From assembly GCA_964348095.1 (NCBI GenBank), contig CAYGBK010000058.1:13971-77970 (forward strand): a stretch of DNA of 64,000 bases, read 5' to 3'. The translations under genes were made by a program, and so were the position numbers. Of this stretch, positions 27,219 to 36,450 are shown in pieces; the first letter of the stretch is position 1; each line of letters starts with the position of its first letter. The stretch comes from WVXP01 sp964348095 (GTDB lineage: Bacteria > Desulfobacterota > BSN033 > WVXP01). The notes beneath the pieces are model-generated. The model searched no databases. It was not told where the DNA came from and saw nothing but the letters and a program-made list of their open reading frames with translations.

Positions 27219-27238
27219 GCGTCGAAGGCCACCAAGAG

Positions 27239-28633
27239 ATGTATCGAAAAAGAATTCATCACATCCACTTTGTCGGAATCGGCGGGATCGGTATGAGCGG
27301 TATCGCGGAAGTGTTATTGAATTTGGGATATCGGATTAGCGGTTCTGATATCAGAGAGTCTGATATCACCCGTCGTCTTGAAAATCTTGGGGCCACCCTC
27401 ACCTATCGACACCACGCAAAAAACATCAAAGATGCGCATGTGGTGGTCATGTCGTCAGCAATTTCGGACGACAATCCCGAGGTGCAGGTCGCACGGGAGC
27501 GTTTAGTCCCTGTCATACCGAGAGCGGAAATGCTGGCCGAGTTGATGCGGATGAAGTACGGGATCGCTGTTGCCGGAACTCATGGGAAGACGACGACCAC
27601 ATCCTTGATTGCGACTATTCTTGGACACGGAAATCTCGATCCGACAGTGGTCATTGGTGGCAAGCTCAACAGTTTGGGAAGCAATGCCAAACTCGGCCAG
27701 GGCGATTTTCTCGTCGCCGAGGCAGATGAGAGTGATGGATCATTCCTTAAACTCTCCCCAACGATCGCAGTGATTACAACAATCGATTTTGAGCATGTTG
27801 ACCACTACCACAGCCTGAGGGCGATCAAAGAGGCCTTTCTTCAGTTCGCAAGCAAGGTTCCCTTCTATGGTCTGGTTGTCCTTTGCCTTGATCAGAAGAA
27901 CATACAGTCCATTCTTCCAAAGATAAGAAAGCGATTCGTCACCTATGGGATGACGCCCCATGCCGATCTTCGTGCCGATGGAATCGCATTTGATGCCCTA
28001 TACACCGCTTTCGACGTCATACATCGAGGTCACCGCCTCGGGAGACTGCGGATACGTGTGCCGGGGATGCACAACGTTTACAATGCCATGGCAGCGACAG
28101 CGACCGCTTTTGAACTCGACATCGGATTCGATACTGTTCGGGAGGCGCTTGCTGAGTTTTCCGGAATACAAAGAAGATTTCAGGTAAAAGGGCAGATCGG
28201 CAGCATCCTCGTGATAGACGACTACGCTCACCATCCTGTAGAAATCAAGGCGACCTTAGAAACCGCTAAGAAGAGCTGGAAGCGGAGGGTCGTCGCCATT
28301 TTTCAACCCCACCGTTACACGAGGACGCAGGGGCTGTTCAACGACTTCCTAACGGCTTTTCATCAGGCCGATGTGCTCATCATTACGGACATTTATGGGG
28401 CAGGTGAAAAGAAGATCGAAGGCGTGGAGGCATCGAGTCTCTACCAGGGAATCCGGGACCATGGCCACCGGGATGTAACCTATATCGCCCACAAGGAGGA
28501 GATTCCTGATCATCTTCTGAGTGTTATCCAAGAAAAGGACCTCGTTATTACGCTGGGGGCGGGAAACATTTGGCAGGTAGCCGATGAGTTCGTGCTGAAA
28601 CTGGAGGGGACAGCCAAAGAAGGGACAGGGTGA
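27239..28633 (+). CDS. murC: UDP-N-acetylmuramate:L-alanine ligase
   Basis: 464 residues from the ATG at 27239, where HFVGIGGIGMSGIAEVL begins after only nine residues. The open frame reaches back to 27197 inside murG. The ATP loop is VAGTHGKTTTTSL (about residues 111-123). EADESDGSFL, TTIDFEHVDHY, HNVYNAMAATA, DDYAHHPVEI and FQPHRYTRTQGL are all present. It attaches the first amino acid of the stem peptide. Confidence 0.96.
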   Translation: MYRKRIHHIHFVGIGGIGMSGIAEVLLNLGYRISGSDIRESDITRRLENLGATLTYRHHAKNIKDAHVVVMSSAISDDNPEVQVARERLVPVIPRAEMLAELMRMKYGIAVAGTHGKTTTTSLIATILGHGNLDPTVVIGGKLNSLGSNAKLGQGDFLVAEADESDGSFLKLSPTIAVITTIDFEHVDHYHSLRAIKEAFLQFASKVPFYGLVVLCLDQKNIQSILPKIRKRFVTYGMTPHADLRADGIAFDALYTAFDVIHRGHRLGRLRIRVPGMHNVYNAMAATATAFELDIGFDTVREALAEFSGIQRRFQVKGQIGSILVIDDYAHHPVEIKATLETAKKSWKRRVVAIFQPHRYTRTQGLFNDFLTAFHQADVLIITDIYGAGEKKIEGVEASSLYQGIRDHGHRDVTYIAHKEEIPDHLLSVIQEKDLVITLGAGNIWQVADEFVLKLEGTAKEGTG

Positions 28634-28643
28634 CAGTCTAATC

Positions 28644-29549
28644 ATGTGGGATGACTCTGTGAAAAGAGAGATACAAGAAACCATGGGGGACATTGTTCTT
28701 TTCGATGCACCGATGAGCCGATATACATCCCTTCAAATCGGCGGTCCAGCAGATGCGATCGTTTTTCCGCGACATGTGAGTGACCTCGAGAATCTAATGA
28801 CAACCGTCCGAAAACGGGAAATCCCATACATGGTTATGGGAAAAGGAACGAACCTCCTGGTGAGAGACCGAGGAATTCGGAAGCTCGTCATCAACCTCTC
28901 AGCTGGGTTCAGAAAGATCTCTTTCGCAGGAGAGAGAATACACGTGGAAGCAGGATTCCTCCTGAATGACATGATCGGCGTCGCCACGAAAAGAGGACTG
29001 TGGGGTCTGTCCTCACTTTACGGTATCCCCGGAACGGTCGGGGGAGGACTCGCCATGAATGCCGGTGCCTGGGGTCTGGATGTGATGGAGAGAGTCGAAA
29101 CGATCACCGTTATGAATTCGGACGGTAAAGTCTGGGAGACCGCGAAGGAAGATCTGGATTACGCCTATCGTAGGGTCAATCTGGAGGAGGGAACAATTGT
29201 TGTGTCGGGAACCTTTCTCATGGCACGAGGGAGCAAAAACAAGATAGAGGAAGAGATCGCCTTCTATCAAAAAAAACGGAGAGAGACCCAGCCTCTTCGG
29301 TTTCCAAGCGCTGGCTCCATATTCAAAAATCCTTCTGGTCATTCAGCGGGAAAGATTATTGATGAACTGGGACTCAAAGGGAAAAGAGTCGGCGGGGCCG
29401 AGGTCTCCACACTTCACGGTAATTTCATTATCAACGCCGGAGGCGCCACGGCCAGTCATGTGCTCCAGTTAATCGAACTGATCCAGGAGCACGTCTTCAA
29501 GGAGAGGGCGATCACCCTCGAGGCCGAGGTACGGATAGTCGGGGAGTGA
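28644..29549 (+). CDS. murB: UDP-N-acetylenolpyruvoylglucosamine reductase
   Basis: 301 residues, type II MurB length. The FAD-binding part has YTSLQIGGPADAIVFP, VMGKGTNLLVRDRGI, LYGIPGTVGGGLAMNAGAWG and FLMARG. The catalytic serine region is FPSAGSIFKNPSGHSAGKIIDELGLKG, and the closing NFIINAGGATASHVLQLI contains the conserved Asn. It reduces the enolpyruvyl ether to lactyl. In many relatives ddl follows murB; here ftsQ follows directly after 39 bases. Confidence 0.96.
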   Translation: MWDDSVKREIQETMGDIVLFDAPMSRYTSLQIGGPADAIVFPRHVSDLENLMTTVRKREIPYMVMGKGTNLLVRDRGIRKLVINLSAGFRKISFAGERIHVEAGFLLNDMIGVATKRGLWGLSSLYGIPGTVGGGLAMNAGAWGLDVMERVETITVMNSDGKVWETAKEDLDYAYRRVNLEEGTIVVSGTFLMARGSKNKIEEEIAFYQKKRRETQPLRFPSAGSIFKNPSGHSAGKIIDELGLKGKRVGGAEVSTLHGNFIINAGGATASHVLQLIELIQEHVFKERAITLEAEVRIVGE

Positions 29550-29588
29550 GGTCGTTCAGATTGGTATCACAAAGAAACGACGACGGAT

Positions 29589-30401
29589 ATGGGGCAGAAA
29601 AAGATCATGGTTAAGAGACTCTTAATAAAGCATCCCATGGAGCGGTCACAGGACTACCGGACATTTCTGTTCAGAGTCTCAATCATCTCCTTGGTCCTTG
29701 TATCTCTCGCAGGGGCAACCTTCTTGTTTTTTTCGCTGTATTTTTTCCTCAGAGGAGCCTCATTCCTCCGTGTGAAGGAGGTTACGATTGAGGGTAACAA
29801 TAGAATCTCCACGGAGGAAATTCTCGCGATTACCGACTTGGATGATGAAAATCTTTTATCACTCGATATCAAAGCCCTGAGCAGGAGTCTGTCACAACAC
29901 CCCTGGATTGAAAAATCGATGATCAAGAGGATATTTCCCAAGGGCATTCAGATTATAATTCACGAAAGAAAACCGATGGCCGTCATCTACCTGGACAGCT
30001 TCTACTACGTCGATGCACAGGGGGCGATCTTCGATCGGGCTAAGGGGCGTGAGAAGGCCGCCTATCCGATTCTGACAGGCATTAGCCGAGAGGATCTGGA
30101 AAAGGGAGATAAGAAAGCACGAATTCTTCTCAGGAAGGCCCTCGATTTCATCGAGATCATCCAGGAGGACACGATTCTCCCCTATCGATCCATTTCTCAG
30201 ATTCATCTCGACCGGGCCGTGGGACTCCTGGTCTACACCCTCAACCAGGGGATAGAGATCCGTATGGGATTTGATGGGTTTGACAAGAAACTTCGGCGCA
30301 TTTCAAGAGTTTGGTCGATCATCCGGCCCATGGAAACGGATTACATCGACGCTATCATCCCAGGAAAAATAATTGTGAAACAAAAGAGGACAGAGAAATG
30401 A
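29589..30401 (+). CDS. ftsQ: Cell division protein FtsQ
   Basis: 270 residues. A cytoplasmic tail of about 35 residues and one membrane segment (about 36-56) lead to a POTRA domain (LRVKEVTIEGNNRISTEEILAITDL, about 59-83) and a beta domain. The end of the POTRA domain, LSQHPWIEKSMIKRIFPKGIQIIIHERKPMAV, is the typical FtsQ/DivIB segment. Topology, size and position before ftsA fit. It scaffolds FtsL and FtsB in the periplasm. Confidence 0.92.
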   Translation: MGQKKIMVKRLLIKHPMERSQDYRTFLFRVSIISLVLVSLAGATFLFFSLYFFLRGASFLRVKEVTIEGNNRISTEEILAITDLDDENLLSLDIKALSRSLSQHPWIEKSMIKRIFPKGIQIIIHERKPMAVIYLDSFYYVDAQGAIFDRAKGREKAAYPILTGISREDLEKGDKKARILLRKALDFIEIIQEDTILPYRSISQIHLDRAVGLLVYTLNQGIEIRMGFDGFDKKLRRISRVWSIIRPMETDYIDAIIPGKIIVKQKRTEK

Positions 30402-30458
30402 AGAGCCTCAGACAGAATGGAAGACCACCAAATACCCCATAGAAAGGAGGTGAACATT

Positions 30459-31688
30459 ATGTCAAAGAAAGACAGGGAGATGGTCGTTGGGCTCGACATT
30501 GGGACAACAAAGATCTGCACTGTGGTGGGTGAAAGAGTCAATGGAGGCATCAATATAATCGGTCTCGGCTCCCATCCTTCCAAGGGATTGAGAAGAGGTG
30601 TTGTGGTCAATATTGAAACCACCGTCGAGTCTATTCGGAAAGCGGTGGAAGAGGCCTCCCTCATGGCGGGATCTGACATTCGGTCAGTCTTCACAGGAAT
30701 TGCGGGGGCCCATGTCAAAGGCATCAATAGCCATGGGGTCATTGCTATCAAGAACCGTGAAATAACGGATAGCGATATCAAACGAGTGATCAATGCTGCC
30801 AGTGCTGTCGTAATTCCTGTGGACCGAAGAGTGATTCATGTCCTCCCCCAGGAGTTTATAGTCGATGATCAAGATGGGATAAGGAACCCTGTGGGAATGT
30901 TAGGGGTAAGGCTTGAAGGCAAGGTTCACATCGTTACGGGAGCAATCACGTCGGCTCAGAACATCATACGATGTGCTAACCGGGCTGGGCTCAACGTAAA
31001 TGACATCGTCTTGGAACAATTGGGCTCGGGCGAGGCAGTGCTGGCACAAGAGGAAAGGGACATTGGCGTGGCTCTCATTGATATCGGGGGGGGAACGACG
31101 GACCTGGTGATTTTTTCCGAGGGAAGCATCAAATACACTTCCGTACTGTCCCTCGCGGGAAATCACATCACCAGTGATATCTCTATGGGACTGCGAACCC
31201 CCAACGAGGAAGCCGAGAGACTGAAAAAGAAGTATGGGTGCGCCATGGCATCAATGGTGAATAAGGACGAGACCATCGAAGTCCCTAGTGTGGGGGGGAG
31301 ACAGAATCGAATCCTCTCTCGTCAAACCCTGGCAGAAATCATCGAAGCGAGGACGGAGGAGATCCTCTCGCTTGTCCATGGGGAGATTGTTCGATCAGGC
31401 TACCAAAACATGCTCGCCGGCGGGGTTGTCTTGACCGGTGGGACAGCACTGCTCGACGGAATAGCCGAGCTGAGTGAGCAGATTTTCAATCTTCCTTCAC
31501 GGCGAGGGGCACCAGCCGGGGTTGGCGGGCTAACCGATTTAGTCAATAGCCCTATTTACTCCACTGGTGTAGGGCTGGTCCTCTATGGGGCCAAGAACAA
31601 TCAGTCTGGGAAGTTCCCCGCTGACGATACAGGTCTCATCGACAAAGTGGCCCGTCGCATGAAACACTGGTTTGGGGAATTCTTCTAA
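30459..31688 (+). CDS. ftsA: Cell division protein FtsA
   Basis: 409 residues from the ATG at 30459, which has a near-perfect AAAGGAGGTGA site (30443-30453), the best ribosome-binding site in the cluster. An upstream in-frame start at 30417 is unlikely. The actin-like fold begins VVGLDIGTTKICTVVGE; the 1C domain follows; IDIGGGTTDLVIF is the phosphate-2 loop; VVLTGGTALLDGIAEL is the adenosine motif. The C terminus ends in an amphipathic helix with KVARRMKHWFGEFF, the membrane-targeting sequence that tethers FtsZ. Confidence 0.97.
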   Translation: MSKKDREMVVGLDIGTTKICTVVGERVNGGINIIGLGSHPSKGLRRGVVVNIETTVESIRKAVEEASLMAGSDIRSVFTGIAGAHVKGINSHGVIAIKNREITDSDIKRVINAASAVVIPVDRRVIHVLPQEFIVDDQDGIRNPVGMLGVRLEGKVHIVTGAITSAQNIIRCANRAGLNVNDIVLEQLGSGEAVLAQEERDIGVALIDIGGGTTDLVIFSEGSIKYTSVLSLAGNHITSDISMGLRTPNEEAERLKKKYGCAMASMVNKDETIEVPSVGGRQNRILSRQTLAEIIEARTEEILSLVHGEIVRSGYQNMLAGGVVLTGGTALLDGIAELSEQIFNLPSRRGAPAGVGGLTDLVNSPIYSTGVGLVLYGAKNNQSGKFPADDTGLIDKVARRMKHWFGEFF

Positions 31689-31806
31689 GAAAAAACCTGA
31701 ACGGCTCACGGAGTTCATCAGAATAGCCATGGAAACGGTAATGTTGAAGGCTGCTTCGAAGGAGAAGATGGTTTTCAGACTGTTTTCGTGGCCACGGAGG
31801 GGATAG

Positions 31807-32970
31807 ATGATCGAGTTTGATGAAAACCAAAATCTTTCGGCCAAGGTAAAAATCATCGGGATCGGAGGTGGTGGCTGCAATGCCCTCAACACCATGATTG
31901 AGTATGGTCTCACCGGTGTTGACTTCATCGCAGCAAACACTGACGGTCAGGCCCTGGCTGCAAACAAGGCATCGATCCGGATCCAGCTGGGAGCTAGACT
32001 TACCAAGGGACTCGGCGCAGGAGCAAATCCACAAATTGGAAGGCAGGCAGCCGAGGAGAGTGCTGATCAGATCCGAGATGTGCTGGATGGCGCCGACATG
32101 GTTTTTATCACATCCGGTCTGGGTGGAGGAACCGGAACAGGAGGAGCACCTATTGTGGCAGAGGAAGCTAAAAAGCTGGGTGCTCTCGCCGTGGCAATCG
32201 TGACCAAGCCATTTCTCTTTGAGGGAAAGCAGAGAATGAAGCAGGCTGAGGAAGGGATCACTAATCTCAGGCGGGTGGCCGACACATTGATAACCATCCC
32301 AAACCAGAGACTTCTGGGTATTAGTGGCAAAAGCATGTCACTGTTGGAAACCTTTAAGAAGGCCGACGAAATACTCCTCCATGCTGCCAAGGGGATCTCT
32401 GACCTGATCACCGTTCCTGGTCTCATCAATCTCGATTTTGCAGATGTTCGGACGATCATGTCTGAAATGGGAATGGCCCTCATGGGCACGGGCGTTAACT
32501 CTGGGGAGAACAGGTCTCTGGAAGCAGCACAAGGAGCTATCTGCAGTCCCCTACTGGAAGATATCTCCATTAAAGGGGCCAAGGGGATTCTGGTCAATAT
32601 ATCAGGAAGCTCTGGTGTCACCCTCAATGAGGTCAATGAGGCCCTGACGCTAATCCAGAAGGAGGCCGACGAGGATGCGAACATCATCTTCGGCGTCGTT
32701 GTAGACGATTCCATGGGAGATGAGCTTCGTGTCACGGTCATCGCGACAGGTTTTGGGATGAGAGAGGAGAGTGTGGCCCACCATCTGGGACAAGTCCCCC
32801 CTGTTGCCCTTTCTCTCATTGATGAAAAGGATGTTCCGACCTTTGTTCGAAGGAAAAGAGAGGAAGAACTCAAGAAGGTGGCCACAGGCGGCAAAAAGGT
32901 CGAGAGTTTTTCGGATTTCGACGAGGATCGATTCGATCTGCCGACATTCATGAGAAAGCAGGCAGACTGA
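31807..32970 (+). CDS. ftsZ: Cell division GTPase FtsZ
   Basis: 387 residues. The tubulin-type GTP-binding motifs are IGIGGGGCNALN near residues 17-28, AANTDGQAL, and the signature GLGGGTGTGGAP near 104-115. The T7 catalytic loop is NLDFADVRTIM. The C terminus after a variable linker ends DLPTFMRKQAD, the conserved peptide that binds FtsA. The 118-base gap after ftsA is longer than others in the cluster and could hold an extra promoter, but no consensus was clear. Confidence 0.98.
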   Translation: MIEFDENQNLSAKVKIIGIGGGGCNALNTMIEYGLTGVDFIAANTDGQALAANKASIRIQLGARLTKGLGAGANPQIGRQAAEESADQIRDVLDGADMVFITSGLGGGTGTGGAPIVAEEAKKLGALAVAIVTKPFLFEGKQRMKQAEEGITNLRRVADTLITIPNQRLLGISGKSMSLLETFKKADEILLHAAKGISDLITVPGLINLDFADVRTIMSEMGMALMGTGVNSGENRSLEAAQGAICSPLLEDISIKGAKGILVNISGSSGVTLNEVNEALTLIQKEADEDANIIFGVVVDDSMGDELRVTVIATGFGMREESVAHHLGQVPPVALSLIDEKDVPTFVRRKREEELKKVATGGKKVESFSDFDEDRFDLPTFMRKQAD

Positions 32971-33053
32971 AGACTCCCAAGAGACGAAACAGCTGAAAAA
33001 CAAACACCTCGGCCTTTCACCAGGTTTGGTTTCAACCGTGAAAAACGTGAAAG

Positions 33054-34739
33054 ATGTCCGACCGTTCTGTTCAGAGAACCCGAGAAATCCTAGAATCAGA
33101 AAGGGGAGCCGTCAAGAAAGAATGGGGTGGCAAAATCCCCATCTGTTTGATCTACCCAAATCATTACTATGTGGGAATGTCCAATCTGGGTTTCCAGACT
33201 ATCTATGGCCTTCTTAACAATCATCCAGGAATTGTCTGCGAAAGAGCGTTTCTTCCCACAAGGCAAGAGCTCGAGGTGCTCCAAAGACGAAAAAGACCGC
33301 TCCTATCCCTAGAATCTCGGAGACCTCTGAACGATTTTGAAATACTTGCCTTCTCTATCTCCTTTGAAAATGACTTTATCAATCTTCTGACAATCCTCGA
33401 TCTCGCAAGGATTCGACCTGAATCATCCGAACGGAGGGACCGTGACCCCTTGATTGTCGCAGGTGGAGTGGCGACGTTTCTCAATCCAGAGCCGCTGGCT
33501 GATTTTATCGATGTGTTCCTTCTCGGTGAAGCCGAGGAGGTCCTCCAGGAGTTCATGGAGAGATACGACGAGGCTCGTCGGGCTCGAACCAATCGAGAGG
33601 AGTTTCTCCACGGATTGGTCAATTTAGAAGGCGTCTATGTGCCACGATTCTATGAGCCCCTCTACGACAGTGACGGCCTCATTCGTGAGGTCTCTGTGAG
33701 CTCCCCCGCCCCGAAACGTGTCAAGAGAAGATTTGTCAAGGACGTCAATTCATTTCTGACCTCCTCGGTTATTATCACGCCCAACACGGAATTTGCCGAT
33801 ATGACTCTTCTCGAGGTCAACCGGGGCTGCGCCCGGGGATGTCTCTTCTGTTCAGCCTGCTTTCTTTACAGGCCCTTTCGAAACCGCTCCCTTGAGGCCC
33901 TGACAGCCGCCGCCGAAGAGGGACTCAGTAAGGGAATTCGAATCGGCCTCACGGGAGCAGCTGTTTCCGATCATCCCGATCTTGAATCTCTCTGCGATTT
34001 CATCACGGCGGCGAGAGGGCAATTCTCTCTTTCGTCGGTCAGGCTCGACAGGGTCACCGAGAGACTGGGGCGATCGTTGAGAATGGCAGAATTGAAGACA
34101 GTGGCCCTAGCTCCGGAGGCTGGATCTGAACGATTGAGAACCCTGATGCACAAGGGCATTAAAGAGGAAGACATCTTCCGGGCTGTTGAAATTCTCCTGA
34201 AAAACGGTGTCCCTAATCTCCGGCTCTATTTCCTCATTGGTATTCCAACTGAGACCGAGGAGGATCTCGAGGCGATTGTTCAGCTGACTAGGAGAATCAA
34301 ACGGCGAATGCTCCAATCGGTCAAGAACACCCGTCGGTTGGGCAAAATAACTCTCAGTATCAACGGCCTGGTGCCAAAACCCGGAACCCCCTTTCAGTGG
34401 ATTCCTTTCGAGACCGTGGGTAGTCTCCAACGAAAACTCAAAGCCATAAAGAACGACCTTCGGAGAGAGCCCAATGTCGAGGTGACCCATGATGTTCCCA
34501 AGTGGGCCTACATTCAGAGCCTTCTTTCCAGGGGTGACCGAAGGGTGGGAAAGATTCTTCTGGCTGTTCACCACAATGGAGGAAACTGGAAACGGGCCTT
34601 CCGCGAGATCAACGTAAATCCGAATTTCTATGTCTATAGGGAAAGAACCCGGCAAGAACTCTTTCCCTGGGATTTTATCGATCACGGGGTCAGTAAGGAT
34701 CGACTGTGGACGCAGTATGTGCGCGCAGTTAAGAGATAG
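33054..34739 (+). CDS. Radical SAM protein with B12-binding-like N-terminal domain, adjacent to ftsZ
   Basis: 561 residues. The N-terminal part (about 1-190) has the alternating pattern of a B12-binding-like Rossmann domain (ICLIYPNHYYVGMSNLG, FEILAFSISFEND, LIVAGGVATFLNPEPLADFID), but the usual DxHxxG cobalamin motif is not visible. The radical SAM core begins LEVNRGCARGCLFCSAC (about residues 253-269), giving CxxxCxxC for a [4Fe-4S] cluster, followed by GLTGAAVSDHP and ALAPEAGSERL. The product resembles the widespread uncharacterised family found after ftsZ in several deltaproteobacteria. The reaction is unknown. Its start (ATG 33054) is only 83 bases after ftsZ, on the same strand. Confidence 0.82.
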   Translation: MSDRSVQRTREILESERGAVKKEWGGKIPICLIYPNHYYVGMSNLGFQTIYGLLNNHPGIVCERAFLPTRQELEVLQRRKRPLLSLESRRPLNDFEILAFSISFENDFINLLTILDLARIRPESSERRDRDPLIVAGGVATFLNPEPLADFIDVFLLGEAEEVLQEFMERYDEARRARTNREEFLHGLVNLEGVYVPRFYEPLYDSDGLIREVSVSSPAPKRVKRRFVKDVNSFLTSSVIITPNTEFADMTLLEVNRGCARGCLFCSACFLYRPFRNRSLEALTAAAEEGLSKGIRIGLTGAAVSDHPDLESLCDFITAARGQFSLSSVRLDRVTERLGRSLRMAELKTVALAPEAGSERLRTLMHKGIKEEDIFRAVEILLKNGVPNLRLYFLIGIPTETEEDLEAIVQLTRRIKRRMLQSVKNTRRLGKITLSINGLVPKPGTPFQWIPFETVGSLQRKLKAIKNDLRREPNVEVTHDVPKWAYIQSLLSRGDRRVGKILLAVHHNGGNWKRAFREINVNPNFYVYRERTRQELFPWDFIDHGVSKDRLWTQYVRAVKR

Positions 34740-35076
34740 ATCTCCTGCGCCCCATCCGCCCCCAGTCATCGATATGTGAAACCGAACGGCAAATCATCCG
34801 TCGGTAACAGGATCGAGTCGAGATGACCCCGGCATTTTCTTCCCGTCAAAGGATCGAAATTCCCTCTCACCCCCGGTTCTCTCTACCTTAACGACATCAT
34901 TCACGCCCAATTTTTCATTATATCTTAAGCACTTACAGAACAAGAAGACCCCGCGTGCCCTCTTGGCATGAAAGCCGCAAAGCCGGAGTTCTGGCCGCCC
35001 ATATTGGGGAACGATCGAACTTCCCAGGCGTCGACCAGAAAGAATCCTGATCTCTGAATCTGCCAGGACAGGCACA
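34740..35076. other. 337-base gap with structured leader
   Basis: No gene was accepted here. The first half is featureless. The second half contains TTATAT-type AT-rich sequence around 34915-34924 and the hairpin cluster described at 34951-35030, leading into the C39-like peptidase gene. Confidence 0.5.
34951..35030 (+). ncRNA. Candidate structured leader RNA upstream of the C39-like peptidase gene
   Basis: Three adjacent hairpins can be drawn: TGCC/GGCA around CTCTT (34956-34968), GCCGG/CTGGC around AGTT (34982-34995), and TGGGGA/TTCCCA (35005-35026) nested inside CGCC/GGCG (34996-35030). Between hairpins 1 and 2 lies TGAAAGCCGCAAA. GAAA followed by CGCAAAGCC is reminiscent of the cyclic-di-GMP (GEMM) riboswitch core, but the upstream GGCAAACC-type half and the usual third helix are missing, so I do not assign a class. 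It ends 46 bases before the ATG of a secreted protein gene. Confidence 0.3.
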
Positions 35077-36450
35077 ATGTGGATAGAAAAGAGGAATGGG
35101 GTCGTCTTTTTCTTGATCTTCTGTCTGTTTGTCTTTTCTGTTCCGCCCCTATATAGCCTGGACCCCACGCCCCCTTCTACTGCAATGGATCTCGCGACCT
35201 ATGAGGCCAAAAGAAGATTCGGAAATCAATCGGCGTCACATTTCCTAAAAACCTTCACCGATCTCCAGGGGGCTCCAGCGGTTCATCTCTTTCTTGTCAC
35301 AAAGGATCAAGAATCAATTCTCAAGAGCACCGGAGAATCCATCGACAAGGGCCTGGCGATCCGTGACGAGGGTCAATCTTTGATCCTGAATGGCCACATT
35401 GAGGAAGGTCAAAGGCTCCTCGCCAGAAGCAAGGTGCTCGTCCTCCAAGAAAACGATTACGGCACCCTCATCATATCGGCGAAACAGGATGGGCCGGCCC
35501 TGATGGCCTTTCATCAAGGCCTTCCGACTTACCTCATCGCAAGAACCGATGCAAAGGAAAGGGCAGAGATCTTCTCCAAAGGAGAGGAGGCCATACTGGT
35601 CGGCGTTCTCTATCTCTCTCCCCTTGATTACTATTTTGAGTTCGAGGTGGGGGGTCAAAAGATCCTGGTGAGCCCTTTCGATTTGGAGGTTGTTCCGAGA
35701 GCCGACCTAGAAGGAAGGTTGAAACTCCGTCGGTCCCCGCTCGTCGAAGATCAGTTGGAATCCTCTTCCGAACCAACAGCCGCTGATCCGTATGAGCTTC
35801 AGGTTGACGACCTCGATGCGTCACGGCCTCTTGACCAATTTCCCAACTCCTCGATCGTCTCTGATGTTCCCGATTACAATCAACGGCCGTGGTTGACGAA
35901 CAGCTGTGGACCGACGGCTGGAGCGACTCTGCTCGGTTACTGGGACGGGCACGGGTATGGTGATTTATTGGGAGGTCGAGGGACTTACGACGATGTCACC
36001 GATCTGATCGACGAGTTGTGCCAGACCATGAGCTGGGATCCCTCGATCGGTGTCTATTATTCTCAGATCCCCACCGGATTCAATGACGTCATCAATGACC
36101 GGGGATATGATATGGACATCAACACCCTCTTTGGAATCGACTCCCTCGGAACTGTCAAGCAAGAAATCGTCCAGGGACGACCCTTTATCTATGGAAGCCA
36201 GCAAAACCCATGGGGACAGGCCCATTACGTGGTCGTGGTCGGTTACCAGGGTAACTTTATTATCGTTCACGACAACTGGTGGTCCACCCCGCTTGACTAT
36301 TTCGTGAATTGGGACGCTCTTGGCCATTACGACGATATGATAACGGTTCTTGCACCCGAGGGGCAATTACTTCTCACCAGCGAGCCGCTCCCCTCTGGAC
36401 TCGGAGGCGGAGGCGGAGGGTGCTTTATCTCTGCTGCCATCCAGAAGTAA
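35077..36450 (+). CDS. Secreted C39-like (papain-fold) peptidase with Gly-rich CFI C-terminal tail
   Basis: 457 residues. A signal peptide (charged start, hydrophobic 10-26) is followed by an unrecognised domain (about 40-250) and then a Peptidase_C39_2-type domain: SDVPDYNQRPWLTNSCGPTA with putative nucleophile C277, QAHYVVVVGY with H383 and VHDNWW with D399/N400 form a plausible triad. The domain contains YWDGHGYGDLLG and a GIDSLGTVKQEIVQGRPFIYG segment typical of such proteins. The C terminus is six glycines followed by CFISAAIQK. Gly-rich stretches ending in CFI(A/S) occur at the C terminus of many secreted proteins in deltaproteobacteria; here the longer part usually following CFI is absent. 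Target and true activity are unknown. Confidence 0.75.
   Translation: MWIEKRNGVVFFLIFCLFVFSVPPLYSLDPTPPSTAMDLATYEAKRRFGNQSASHFLKTFTDLQGAPAVHLFLVTKDQESILKSTGESIDKGLAIRDEGQSLILNGHIEEGQRLLARSKVLVLQENDYGTLIISAKQDGPALMAFHQGLPTYLIARTDAKERAEIFSKGEEAILVGVLYLSPLDYYFEFEVGGQKILVSPFDLEVVPRADLEGRLKLRRSPLVEDQLESSSEPTAADPYELQVDDLDASRPLDQFPNSSIVSDVPDYNQRPWLTNSCGPTAGATLLGYWDGHGYGDLLGGRGTYDDVTDLIDELCQTMSWDPSIGVYYSQIPTGFNDVINDRGYDMDINTLFGIDSLGTVKQEIVQGRPFIYGSQQNPWGQAHYVVVVGYQGNFIIVHDNWWSTPLDYFVNWDALGHYDDMITVLAPEGQLLLTSEPLPSGLGGGGGGCFISAAIQK

Noticed and set aside
32067..33035. 322-codon minus-strand open frame
   Set aside because: Antisense to ftsZ, serine-rich shadow translation without family features.
34951..35030. 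Firm assignment as a cyclic-di-GMP-I riboswitch
   Set aside because: Only the GAAA and CGCAAAGCC fragments fit; key paired elements are absent, so it is kept only as a candidate structured RNA.
34794..35168. Minus-strand open frame of 124 codons across the leader of the C39-like peptidase gene
   Set aside because: It overlaps the peptidase start on the other strand, has no internal start before its more protein-like half and no recognisable domain. The hairpins on the plus strand explain the region better.
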